A DNA stretch of 64,000 bases from Cliona cf. orientalis (Eukaryota > Porifera > Demospongiae > Clionaida > Clionaidae), in assembly GCA_963930775.1 (NCBI GenBank), contig OZ005701.1, positions 5,153,669 to 5,217,668 of the forward strand. The letters run 5' to 3'. The notes beneath the pieces were generated by a model. It was not told the origin of the DNA. It did not search any database and worked only from the letters and a program-made list of their open reading frames with translations. Of the stretch, positions 1 to 14,300 are shown one piece after another. The position numbers were made by a program, and so were the translations under genes. How positions within the stretch are numbered: position 1 is the stretch's first letter; each line of letters begins with the position of its first letter.

Positions 1-141
1 AATATTATTGGCTAAACCGAGGCAAAAATGACAAAGAAATGCACTCATGCAATCAATAAGTACAGTATTAAGATCATCCATGCACGTCCTATGTCAAGCA
101 GTAGCATGCCCTCGTCATGCCGCAAAAAGAACATTAATTCA

Positions 142-3100
142 TCACTCACAGTCTCTAGATGGAGCAGAGAGAGTACTTTGCCTAGAGAGACTTGAAGAGT
201 TTGACCCACTTCCCTCCGTTGGTACTCTCAACTGAGCTCCATGTGAGGGGCTGGCCTTCTCACAGGCAAGAGGGTTCATCACCAAACCAGTCTCCTGGCC
301 AACTGCTTCCCGAAAGTGCTGCATGAAAAGTTCATGAAAAGTCGAAAATCATCAATAATTTTTGTGTGGTGTATGTATTCACTGTTGCATACTGTACGTC
401 AACTACCGTATGGCAGGTAATTTTCGGCGGTGCTAATTTTCATGGAAAATCCAAAAAGGTCCTCAATCATGGTTTTAAGTTTTGTGACAACAATCAGTCC
501 AGGGGTGTGGTACTGCATAAGCAATGATGTAATCGATCAATGCGCTCGATCTCACTCACGATTTTTTTTGTTACCAAGCCATACCTGCTCAGACTTTGAT
601 AAATACCAGTAGCATGAGATAGAAGAATAATATTGTTAGTGTTGAAGACACCATCAGCTGGATAACAGTGGCTACTATTGCTTGCTAACACTGGGAAGTT
701 ATGGCTGTGCTGCCACGATGTTTGTGGCCACGCCCATCATCATGGACTTGACCATAGGCATTAATTTTCGTGTGTGGGAAAATTTCACGACTGCCAGATC
801 AACCACGAAATAACGAGAATTAGCACCCCACGAAAGTTACCTACCATATGTACATATGTGTAGTGTTCAATTGTACAATTCCATTTGTCCCAGCGCCATA
901 TTTAGCACTCAGTGTAGTCACTGTACCAGAACATTTTGTACTATACTACAATAATTGTAATAATTGTGATCCCAAGTATATACTACCACTAATTTTTTTT
1001 TTCTAATAATATGCTAGAGCATACGCTCCCAGGGGCGTAGGCAGGATTATCATGGAGGGGTTTCTAAAGAGGTGCACGCTTTGTGAGTGTGAGCAAAAAA
1101 TTCAAAGCCACGCCCATTTTGACCATACCTTCCAATTAGCGACAAAGCTACTGACACATCTTCGGAAAAAATAATTGAAAACTTATGCTCTTTTATGAAT
1201 AAAGAATGACAGAGTAAGACCTCATCGGTTTGTAGTCATCACTTATCTACACATATAAGTGTTACTTTTCTGAGGCCGGAGGGAGTGGGGGGGGGGGGGG
1301 GGTGGGTTCTTGGGCAATGGTGAATCTCCCTGCCTACGCCCCTCACTGCTGGCAACTCATTCCTGCATGGACAGTCCCAGACTCTTAATCCCAGTAGGGG
1401 GGAAGGCTCTACTACACTCATACTACTGGAGGTCCAGACACTATATAGCATAAACACTAGCTGGTCTAGTACATCAGCCAATAAAGTAAACGGAACAAGG
1501 TTTGTCTTAGGGCTTGTGCAGTAACAACACTAAAAGGGGTATATTCAGGTTTAAAAATCGGATATGATCATCAAATTGGGTGTGGTATGGGTGGAGTTTT
1601 AAAATAAACAGCCACTGACTCACACCAGTGGGTTTAATTTTCGTGGTTAGTCAAAATTGCAAAAAATTGACCCCTCGAAAACTTCCCACTATGCAACATT
1701 CTTGTGGTTAGCCTTACTCTTCCCATAGTTTCTCAGCCTTATGGCTATAACCCCAAACTTTCATGCAATTCTACATTACCTTTGCCTCATAGGTGTGATT
1801 ACTTTGTCTGTATACAAAAGTCCCATGGACCAACTGTAGCTACTCAATTTTAATAATATTATGATGGTGAGGCATGGTCTGAACTAAATTGCACTCAGCT
1901 TTGCCTTGTGTAATTATTTCCTTCTAATACATAACTTATGCAATTATTCCCAAATTACAATGTGATTACCCATAACTAATTTCAATAATTATTGAGAATG
2001 CCTCTCCTCTCTCCTTGCACGTACAATAAAATCCCAATTGAAATGAAAGATAAGTGGTATACATAATATAGATTGCTTTCCGTGAATATTGGATCCCTTG
2101 AAATGATCAATTTCCTCTCTACTATAGCTGCATGTCTGTCATTTGTAATAAAGTAATAAGGAATAGTGGCACCTCCTACAACCTACTGGTGATCACTTAG
2201 TTCCACTAGTACATGTATCTGGTTACCATGGCTGACCACGGGTGTAATAGTGCAAATAATCCAGCTTTGTAGGAAAATATGTGTAAAGTTCTATGCGATC
2301 AGATAGTTTGAACACATCTTTGTCACAATAGTATCACAAATGAAAATACTAATTGGGCTTGCCAGATACACACTCACACACATATCGATTGATGGAAAAC
2401 TAAATGATATCACAGTGTGTACAATGTGCATGTGAATATCATATCAGGCATGTCTCCATGCAGGCTCCTTCAGCTTTGGTCGTTTGTACTAAACAGGTGG
2501 GAGGAGCCTGAGAATGATGCAGCTGTGTATATTGGGTGACTTACATCTACAATTTCGTCGAGTGATTCATACGGCTGTGGTCTGGGGTGGACGTAGTACT
2601 TCCCTTGGTTGGCAGCAATCTTCCAATGCCTAGTCTCGTCCTTAGTTCTAAAGGTCAGCGCAAAGTCCCCAGGGGTACTGTCACTGTGACGAATGATGAA
2701 CGATCCAGGCCTGTGTGACATTGGAAAATGCACATATGCATGTATGGATGAAGTCTATTGTCCTTGCATTTCCTGATCAAGCAACTAGCATTGTGTGCAC
2801 ACATTCCTTAACATGCTGTCTAGTGCTTACTCTCCATTCTCATTCAGCATCCTGTATGCCTCGGTTCTGTTCACTTTGGCTACCATCTGTATCGGAGAGA
2901 GTATAAACAAAAGCATTATTGTGAAGACATTCTACTGTACACTATATCACATATTATTCATAAAACACATGTTCACATATTGATTATGAAAGAGATGCTA
3001 GAAGGGTTATATTGACTATTATGTACATGTACCTATAGAATCATACACTAGCAGTGACTGGTTATAGTAAAGGGAAAGCTGCAAGTTGTGCTTACCCTGG

Positions 3101-6100
3101 GACAAAACGAATAACTAGTAACTAGTGAGGAGGTTTTTCTAGGATTTGGGAAAATGTTGTAAGTACACTTGATCACTAAAACGCCAGCAAGTGTACAATA
3201 ACAACAGGCTTCGTTTGCTTTCAATGTACATTCTGTTCGTGAATATTATACGAATCGGAATCCTTACACTTTCTTTCAACATGGAAAGTCATGCAGTCTG
3301 AGTAAGGAGGGGAAGATGGGGAGGAGAGAGAGAGAGAGTGAGTGAGACTTAGATAGAGAGGGAGGGAGGAAGAGAAAGAGAGATTGTGTACTGACCGATT
3401 TGTCCCATGGCTTGCCCTGTGGTGATGAGTGTTCATGAGGTTCATTTGACTGCATGGAGAGAGTACAGAGAGTCAATAATCACATGTTGTTTACTCAATT
3501 GGAAACTCGTGAAAGAGACATTTTCAGCTTGAGTTATCAATAATAATATTACGGTTACTGGGATTAGGACAAAAGTGACAGTGAAAGATTTTCATCGTTA
3601 CGGTATGGCACCACCTGGATAGTAGTATTGTTTATACAAGGCATCAAACAATAGCTATTTAAGGAGCTTGCTTATACTGATGATGCTCTTCCTTTATCAT
3701 AAACCAATTGGCGAGTACAAAAACATTAATTTTGGCCTAGCTATGTGCACCTTATGGATGGAGGGTAATTTTAGTGGATTCTAACTTTCGTTGAAAGTCA
3801 GGGAAATTACCTTTATGGTTTAGATTTCCTAAGAGTAATCTACACGTACATACATGTATGCATGTAGTCTATGGGCACAATACTGCACCAATTAGTAATC
3901 AATACATAATCTTGACCTGTCTCACACGGTCAAATCTCACTCAATTTTCTTTGTTATGGTAAGAAAATCAGATAAATAGCTAGAAAGGAAAGTCGCTGTC
4001 AGCTGGACGATAGTAGCAAATACTGCTACTATTACTGTTGTCCGTGACTTTGGCCAGGCTCCTTAGCCATAATAGCTTCTATATACGTGTTACTGCAGAG
4101 GAATTCATTTTCATGACTGCAAAGTCGACTTCGAAAAAAAGTGAAAACTAGCTCCCCATGGCGTAAATTACTTGCCATACAGTACTGTACATGTACATCA
4201 ACTGACTGTTGATTTTCTCCCATGGCGTATTTCCGAGTTGACTTCAGTGATGACCTTGCAGACCTGACCATAGGCAAGGTTGCTGTCAGTCTCTCGTAGA
4301 GAATCAACAACCTGCTCACAGTTTGGGGGTGTATGTGTGGAGTGAGTATACAAGTGAACACTGTGAATATTAGTGGTATATATGTGCAGGTGGGTGCAGG
4401 GGTGATATACATGTACATGTACAAGGGCAAAGGGGGTCAGGGCCCTCCCCACACATACCATACAAGCTTCATTTATTGGTAGTATAAACTTGCCCAAGGC
4501 CAGAAACCCAAATGTCCATGATTTACCTTGTGTGATTGGCTACTCATCTATTTCATAATGCGTGTTCTAGCTGAGCATATTGCATTTAATTATCAATGAT
4601 CTGAGTGGTGTGGCCAATGATTTGGGGAGATGATCCAAATATTTCTTCTCGTGTGCTTCACTTTCTGTCCCTGCCCTCTACATAGGTTAGATCTGCCTGC
4701 CACTGGGGTGCACGTGTCAATTATTGCACTTTCAATGAGCGCGTGTAAAACATCACTCTTAGGGACTCCTGTATGCTCTGAGGATGCTTTTATTATGCCA
4801 CTATACCAAGTCTGAGGATACTTCCTGTCAACCAGACATCCTGAGACCTGAAGAAAGGCAACGAGGCCACACGCTTTCTTCCCACGTGCAACTAAAGGCT
4901 ATGGCATAATAGTAAATGCTAGTTCATTGTTATGCCTATCTTGAGCATAGTAGCACAGGCTGCCAGCACTGCCATATACAGTGGCAGGGTCACGCTTGGT
5001 AGCTAGTCATAAGATAACAATGATTCCAAATCAGGTCACTGCTGATCAATGAGCTATGCATTATGTGCACAAAACAGCATGTCCACAATGGAATGTTGTA
5101 GAGTAGTATAGTAGTAGTACATGTATTTGCAGGCAATGGGAAATGGTAAGCAAGAATCTTTTGGGAAAACTTTGGATGATCTATTCCCCCTTTGACATTT
5201 CAAAAACTGAAACACGTGTTGGAGATGCGGTGATGATAGTGGCTGGTTGGTGCTGTATACCATATGCTCTAGATGCTATATCAACTCAGTAGAGTGTGTT
5301 TTGTGTTTTGTGCAACCTACTGTATCTGTTATCGAGCTACTACAGATATTCTCTTTGCAGTCTGGACATTTGAGGCTGTTCAAAGTATTCCCAATTTAGA
5401 AAGCAAGGCTGTTTATCCATGCATCTCTACACGTACTTGTGTATTCATGGTACCTCTACATTGCATCATTGTGTGTGAATTGAGAACTTCAAGTGGTTTG
5501 TACAATGTCATGTTTATGTCCTCAGTGGTGATGTCGGTGTATGATATTATACTTCTGGACATGGTCATACTGTAAGGGACATCCTACAGCATCTAACAGT
5601 CACCATCTAACTCCCAAGATCAAACCCTGATTGAAGGATAAGTGCTTTCATTATTTTCATCACGCCTTGGTGATAATAAATATGTAGCAAGCCCTCAACA
5701 ACTACATAACTAAATTATAATTTTCCCTTGCACTAGATAGTTCTACACCACATTATTATGCCATAGTAAACTTACACACACACACACACATCCTAGGGAG
5801 ATACTGTATATTTTACTCTTGTGCACCAACATGGCTATGGCCTAGAAATCTTCTAGTAGCTAGCATGCAGCGTGAACTCACAGCCTGGTGCTCAGGTGTC
5901 TGGATGATGGGCTGGAGGGCTGTTGTCATGCCGCAGTAGATATGAAGTTTGGTCACCAGAGACAGAGCATCCACAAAGTTCTGTAAACATGACAAACACA
6001 GAATGATAATGATAATTGGCCCACCAACTGTGAGGTTTCATACTTCAGACGCAAATAACTATAACCAGTAGAATAGTTAGAGCTAGTACAGTTTCACAAC

Positions 6101-8311
6101 ATAGCCAGCCACTACGGATAATATACTATACTCTGAGACATCGTGCATCCAGCTTTAGTAGAAAGTCATGTAACAGTCACTCACTGACAATCATTCACTC
6201 AAGCAGCTACAGTTGGTGATATCTAATTGGCTACCACAGCCACAACAGTGACACAAGTCACTGCTTAAATACAGTTGACTATACCTTAGTACTGAGCTAG
6301 GCTCCTATCTCTCAGTAGTCTAGCCACAGCTGCAGCTTCTGGCTTCTAGGTTCTGCCTGACTGGTGTCTCTAAAGCCAACATTCCTTATATATACACAGT
6401 CATTGTGATGCAGTATGTGTCATATTATAGTCCTGTAACAGGAAGTTGAGCTAAAAGGAAACACCCACATGGCCATGCACTGCCAGGTGATGCATGCACT
6501 GGGGCTTATGGCTACTGCATTGCACGCAAACAACCTGTGTGAGTTACCAGTACAAGCCCAATACACGGAATATTGTGTGAGAGTTCATGAAGGAAACTGA
6601 AAGCTAGACAGTGTCATCAAACACACCACTGTTCACTCTGACCCAACAGATCAAAACCATGATTGTATGATAATACTATTATAATTAATAATTATAGATA
6701 TAATATGAATCAACAAATTTGGTGCCATAACAAAGCTATAAGCTACCATGCAGATTATGACAGTGAGATTAGGGCTAGATTCAGTTGAACACAATTGATC
6801 TTAGCATTATTCTGCATGTGTAGCTACATGTATGTGTGAGTTACCCTGCCACTAACCTCGTCCCCAGATCTGAGGGCCTGGGGACGAAGCTACCCTGCCA
6901 CGAGCAAGGGGCAAATTTTGTCATATCATCAGGCTGTCAAGTTGTAGGCCGGTGTCCCAACCATTGCCAGAAACCATGAGTCATGCTTTACCGCCCACAC
7001 ATGCTTCTTTGGGACACTATATTATTATACCATAATATAATTATTATACTATACTGTACATGTATGCATCACTTAAGCAGGGAGGGCATTATACCATGAC
7101 CAGTTGACATGCACATTGCCATATCCAGTCCTTGGTCAGCTGTTGTGAGGCTGGGCAGTCTATGGTGTGTGGGCACACGGTAGATAACCTTAGTCCTATT
7201 AGAGATCTTGATGCTAAGGGGTGTGGTACGTCCAAGGTACGGTCCGCAGTTGGTATGATAATTATTGTTATTGTTATTTCAGGGTACAACACGTGGATAA
7301 TAGTGCTACGTACTGTGGTTGAATTATGATCCAAATTTGGTACAGCGCCATGTCCCTTGGCCTACCACAAGGACTTTTAAACAGGAAGAAGGAAGAACAG
7401 CTGAATAGGGAAGTAGGAAACACCATACATACCGTGGGGGATGGGGGGGGGGGGGGGGGGAGGGGGGAGGGAGGGGGAGGGGAGGAGATGAGATCTTAAG
7501 ACTTCAGCTAGGTGCTGAGTTTGAAACGGTATAATTATACGTGTACATGTGCATGTATATAATAGAGCTATATGTCCAAATCCAGGTAGTGGACATGAAA
7601 CCTTGGAGCCAAAGATATATAAAATGACTGAGTTCTTGTATATATGTGAATACGTATAGACACCATGGGTTTGTACTGTCGTGACTCCCAGCTGCTTTTT
7701 GGAATAATATTCAGGGGATTTGCATAATCTTGTGCTGGAAAGTGTTATCAATGAACCATTCCCAGCCAACAATGCCCCACCTTCCCCTAGCATTTGCTGA
7801 TGCTAGACACTGGCACATATTTTAGTAAACATTAGACATTAGCAGGAAATTGAGCCCAAAGTGGGGGGTGGGCCGATACTCCATACTACAGTGGTGGGCC
7901 CTCTTTGGCGAGGGTATGTATCTTCACCTGAACAAAGCCATCGATGGAAGAAAATAATGGACTATGACCCCAGAAAAATTTGCCTCCCTTGGTGGAGAGC
8001 TTCCAGTGCTTAATTCCAGTCTGATTCCTGCACGAAGGTGGGCAACACTGTAAACTATATGGTAAAGGTCGTCAATCAACAAATCACTATTGTCTATACC
8101 TGAATGAGAAGACATAGGCACCTGCCACACTCTTGCTTGACCGGACGATGTAGGCACCAGGACTGCATAAGATATACCATTGATAAGTAAAAAATAAAAA
8201 TTAATGCAGGTTAATTAGCATCAAGTTATTGATCATGAGCTCACGTCATTTTCTCCAGAAGGCAATCACAAATATCACGATCCATTCCCGAGAATACAGG
8301 CTGCAGAGAGA

Positions 8312-8345
<34 letters not shown>

Positions 8346-11300
8346 ATTCCGAAAGAGATAGAGAAAATAAGAGCTCATAGAAGATATAAAAATGAAATGG
8401 TGCATGTACATTTGTTGGTAGTTGCTTAGCAACCAAAGCAATTTGCCGGCTATGGGAAGGGGTTGGGTCATCATAAAGTAGGCCAATGATGAACAGAGGT
8501 CAACTACCAACAAAATAGTTATCTGCCAGTAATTGGGGTGCATTCGACCATGCATCTCATGCACCCCAATTACTGGCAGATAACTATTATGTACGTACAC
8601 ACATCTCATATTTTTCAACATAAGGGCAAGGGGTGTCTGTAGTACATGACTTAATTAATTCCTACCTATCACACATTCCCTTATATACTATGCATATATA
8701 CAAGACTAGGCTGTATTCTGGTGCATGTGTACATACATGCATGTACACGCATTATATGTATGCATATTTAATGGAATAGGACATACATACATGTAGCTTA
8801 ATTTTGTAAAGCACACAATGATTACACTCTATCCATCTCCTCATTGGTCCAGTGTTTTGCTGCATGCAGCACTGACATGTATAACTGAGCTTGGCCTTAG
8901 AACTGCTGATTCCCAGCTATAGCTATAGATCGCTCTACAAATCCACTTACTAGTATAGTTGAAGGGAGTCCCTCCTTTCTCTCTTTGAGCAGGGCCTTGT
9001 GGTATCTGGATGCCTCCTGGTAAATGAATGGAAAATTGCCATCAGGATTCTTGAGAGCCTTGAGTGTCTGAGCAGGGTTGTCTTCACTAAGCACCTCATT
9101 CAGGCTCTTCACTGCAACCTCAACTATATTAACAATGGGAAGAACAAGTCAGTTTCAGCTAGCTGTATTAGAAAAGATAGCTAATGTTACTGTATACGCC
9201 AAATTCTGAGAGGCAGTCTATTGGACAGGCACCTCTGACTCAGTGAGATTTTCTTTTGTCAAGACAGCTGCTGCAAAACTAACTAAACAGTTTATAAATT
9301 GGGAGAGGAGCACATGTACATGTACATGTAGTCTAGATCATGGGAATATGGTAAAGGACATCTACACAGTGAGCAACTCCTACAATGATCGTCACACCAA
9401 TAAGACCGATTAATATCTCAATGCTTAAGCACATGCACCTAGTGCCACAAAAATTCCTACATAATTATGCCAAAGCTACACCTACAGCTACTGTACACAT
9501 TACATGTACATGTACATGTACATGTACGTTAGCATAGAAGTGGGTTTACATGTAGGTTGCTAGATTGACATTGACCAATCACAGTTACCTGGACTTGGGC
9601 CTGACTTGAGTGGTGATCCATTGGCTCGTGTTAAGCTCCTCCCCTTCCTGATGAGGTAGAGGCTGGCAGTGAACATTGAGTTGCTACAAGGGATGCTGGC
9701 GAATGGATTCGTCTCACTCTCACTGTCAGAGCCGTTCATCTGCTCACCAGTCAGCGGCTGACCTTGCTGTGGGCGCAATATAACACGATAAGCACAGATA
9801 TGAAATTGTTATGAATTATAATGCATTAGATTATGCAGATCACAAGTCAAGTCAAATACCCAAAGCATAATACATACATGTATGTCACATAATAATATTA
9901 TTATTCATTGGGACTTATAGCTATAGATAGATATTTGGGTTACACACACGACTATTCCCAAGTTCTCAAGAAGTGACAACATTTTCACTGGTTGATTATA
10001 CATGTAGGTTAGGTCTCAACTTTTTTTACTAGGTTAGTAAGCTTTACACTAGACAAAGCCCCGAGGATAAACATTGCGTTTACTAGGAATGCGAGCAGAA
10101 AGGATTATCCCTATTCTTCTACCATGGAGTCCCTCATGGAAGAGAGACATTTAAGCAAGACTTTGCAGGATTTCAGTGCACATTATGCGCTGCCCGGATA
10201 TATAGCAATTCTACTTCCAAATCCACCAAAGTCTCATTCGAAAGTGGTACATAAACCAACTATGTTAGTGGGCACTTACATGTACATCATGTGCATGACA
10301 TTGTACATGTACATTAGCCAGTACCTGTATTGCAGTGCTGGATACATATTTCGGATCATCAAAGAGCTCCTCGACATTGACAGTAGGGACGATGGTGGAG
10401 GGAGAGTGAGGAGTGTCCTCCTCAAACGAGTCAAACAGACCCATGGCCTGGTACTGAAGCTGCAAGACGGATACAAACATAGGTTAAGTACATACATATG
10501 TACATATGGACCAGTATTTTAGTCACACAATTCTGAACTCTTAGATATAAGTGTAGGAAACTTGAACGCTGTCATGAACACAAAGCATTGCCATGCAAAA
10601 GCAAGAAATATTCCAGATTCTACAGTAGTCAATGGCACTGCACTTATCATTGTGTAAATGAAAAGAGCAGGCACCTACATGTAAGTCCATGGCTCTGGCT
10701 TCCACTTCACCATCCCTCCCCTCAACCCATACACACATAAAATCAAATAGGGCCATGATCACGTTAATTTAGGAAGAAGAAGAGCATACCTCTTCCTCAA
10801 CGAGGTTCTCCACCACTCCAAATGCCGGCATGTCTGTCTTCCCGTGGAATGCTCTCAGTGTTTCACTCGTTTGAGAAACAGCATCGGCTGTGGAGCATAG
10901 GTGGTTTGGTAATGGTCGTCAGTGTAAAAGGTTGCATGTATAGTTGTGCTCACGTGCAAACTTGAGAGTTCCATAGAGTTCATCCACAGCTGTTGTCACT
11001 TTACCCTTCTTCTTTAATAGATGACTGAAATTTGAACATTGATATAACAGCGTAATGCAGTAGTTAGTTGAGCAGTAGTACATGTATACCATATTTATTC
11101 GAATACTAGCCACGGCTACTATTAATTTCAGCCTTGCTGGAGTGCGGCTATAATCGACGGTGGCTCTTATTCGAGGGCGGCTTTTATTCGTTTTGAAATG
11201 ACACCCCTTGGTGACAATGACACAATATACTCGTTTTCAGGATTGATTTCGAATATTCCATATAAATGATCGATAAATAAGCAGCAGAATCAAGCCAAAG

Positions 11301-14300
11301 ACATTTTCTACCATGTTTTTGCCTCAAACCAATGATAATACATGGCTTGCAATCGTGGCCATGCCCATTTAATTGTGTTCACGCATGTGTGCGGCTACCA
11401 TTTGAGGGCGGCTGCGGCTTCTGTTCGAATAAATACGGTATATGCATGTATATAAACTGTACTAGGAGTTTTGTTGAGGAGAAGTAATTGAGTGAGGGGA
11501 AGGTCTACTATACACACGTATGTACAATGTAGGACATCAGATGCAAGTATTATGCAGATGTACAGCCATCCAAATCCAAACGCTTGTGTAAACAATGTCA
11601 TATACATTGTACATGTGTTATCCGTACCTACACTGTATCTACCTACCAACTGTCAAAACTTAATTGCTGCATATGCCACTATTATTTCTGGCAGTATCAC
11701 GAATTAAACTGAGTGTCACGTGCAATAGCTTACCTCAGAGCATGAAGACAATAAATTAACTTGGGCATGTTTTTCCTATGGTAAATGTCGGTCATTACGG
11801 GGTAGAATACCTGCAGCGATAACATTCACATATACACTTCACCTTATTTGGCAGGCTACTGCTAAAATTAATTTTGTACTGTATAACTTGTACATGAAAA
11901 TTTAACATTACAAACCCAGCATTGAGTAAACATGTTATTTTACTATAAAACTCAAGATGTCAACCTTCAGTTCATGAGGAAAACAACTACACTGTACATG
12001 TACGCGTAAATTATCATGGAACTACATGACATTGGATATTACGTGTATAATAATATTATGAGTATGAAATCATAACATTAAATTTTGTGATGATAATCTC
12101 AACAAGTTTCAACATTATAGCTTAAACATTATACACACATATCTACATGTGTATATCTTTGTGTGCGTGTTCACAGGTGTGAGTGTACTACATACTTGTA
12201 ACGTGGTTGTAAGATTCTGACCAATCAAGTTGCTGTATACAGACGTACGCACATGTATAGAAATGTGAGTGCCACTGACCTTGGGCAATCCTAGTTTTTG
12301 AAGAGCTGTTAACCAAAAGTTGATGTTATCTGTGTACCTATAGTCCAGCCCTCTTGACTTCTCCCTAGCAGCCTGTGAGTGTGTGTGTGCATAATAATGT
12401 AAGTGCGAGCATATGTATGTACATGCAAGTGTGAGCTAGTAGTATGCAAGTGTACAATATTATTTAATTATGACCAATGTGTCACATAACTTAATACTGT
12501 GTTGGATGGATGCTGATGTGTGTACCCATGGAGGTCCAAAGGAGTCAGCATATTAAGCATGCCTTCTCCTATACGGCCACACCATACCCTACCTCGATAT
12601 ACACACACAAACATAACTATCCAACATGTACTTGGCTGATTACTGCATGATAAGTATGTAACCTACCTAATTCATGGTTTACTTGGCAAACAGTACATGC
12701 ATGTATACTGTGTACGTACGACTTTGTATAGCCTTATGTAATCACAATTCATCATCATCATAAAAGTGGAGCTACATGTATAGTAGCTTCTCTATTGTGG
12801 ACACCCTTGCTTGCTTATTATGAATAGTGGGGTGCATGTGCATGCACAATAATGAGGAGATTGTTAACTGGTACCCTAAATACAAAGTCAGAATGAATAC
12901 AGGATGATGTGGGTATAATATTTGAGTTTGTGTTGTTATGAAAATAGGAGCATGCAGCATGCAACATAATAAAATGTGTATATAATTAGTTGATCTTCTA
13001 TAAACTATTACATTAATGGAAATGGATTTACACACACGTACATGTGTATATAAGTACACACCTATTGTGCTCTCTATCAGCTACTCTCAGAATTGTGTAT
13101 CTATCAATGTCCATGAGCCATTTAGGTGGGTAGGGAGAATTCCCATAGGAGTATTTAACCAATCAACCATATTTCTCAAGGCACCACTAGTACTGGGCAA
13201 GAAACAAAGTTCTTAAGTTCTTACGTGGGTACATTTGCCTGAGCAAGAGTGACTCTCCATACAGTGCGGGTATGCACCAAAATTTCCACTTCGCTTTGGA
13301 GCAAGGGTTTCTTACTGTAATACAGCCTTGCTATATCAGCTAACAGCTAACCATCCTTGCAAGTGTAAACGATTGTTGATTAGCCACTGGCTTCCTTTTA
13401 TGGGCAATCAATGTTCCAAGCCAGCTACGTATGATAGGCATCGTATGCTCCACAGCTCCAGACATAACTCTATCTCTGCTCCACTGACTTCACACATAGC
13501 TCTCAACAAAAAATACACTAAACTGGTAGATGTGGAAACACTGAGCAATCAACCATGTAAAGTTACACATAATAAATAATGTGCACACGGCAGTAGCTGC
13601 AGTAGAGCAAGGCCTGAATATGACGTTTCATAGTGAGGACCTTAACAATTGAAAGTAACTGCAATCCTACGCACTACCTGCACGCAACAGTACATGTGCT
13701 AAGGGTCTGTGCAGTTCTAAGTTTTGGTGTAACACATGTACAGACATGAATGAATGTGAAGGCCTTCATCCATGATATAGTCTCAGCCTGAACTATCATG
13801 CATCCCATTGGCTGAACAGGGATTGGTAGTACTATCGTTTCATGTGAGATGACGTAGAGTCTATTCTATACCATGTATGCCAGCAGTTAATAGCTACCGC
13901 AGTCTGGGAAGATAGCCGCATAGCTACCTCTGTTGTACACTGAGTCTCACCCCTCTCGTAAATGGCGGGGGACCCATGATGCACAGCTGCCATGGATGGT
14001 CCTTAATAGTATGGCAGTACTCAAAGTGACACAAAATTGGTAACAAGTCAATCATGAGTAGCCATTAGCAAGAGACCTGGGGACAGGCTCGAGTCACAGT
14101 CCATGGTACCTCAAATAATTATTGCTTGCTTAGCTTAATGGGCATAAAGCCACAAGGCCAAAGGCCATTAGGCCGTCTTATTCCTTTGCAGAGTATCAAA
14201 AAGTACGAGTGTAAATTTGCGATGCGCTAAATTAGAACGGCGTACATGTATATACGGCCCATATCCCAGGCATGAGAATTTGCAATAGCAAGTTCATGTC

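Noticed and set aside
7377-7793. 138-codon minus-strand frame with a proline run
   Set aside because: The proline run comes from a poly-G tract, there are no conserved motifs, and it lies in an intron.
8820-8860. Possible extra exon with WTNEEMDRV between the IQGAP-like repeat and the first SH2
   Set aside because: The wording resembles IQGAP repeats, but the acceptor phase does not fit the preceding phase-0 exon and no good donor follows; the chain is in phase without it.
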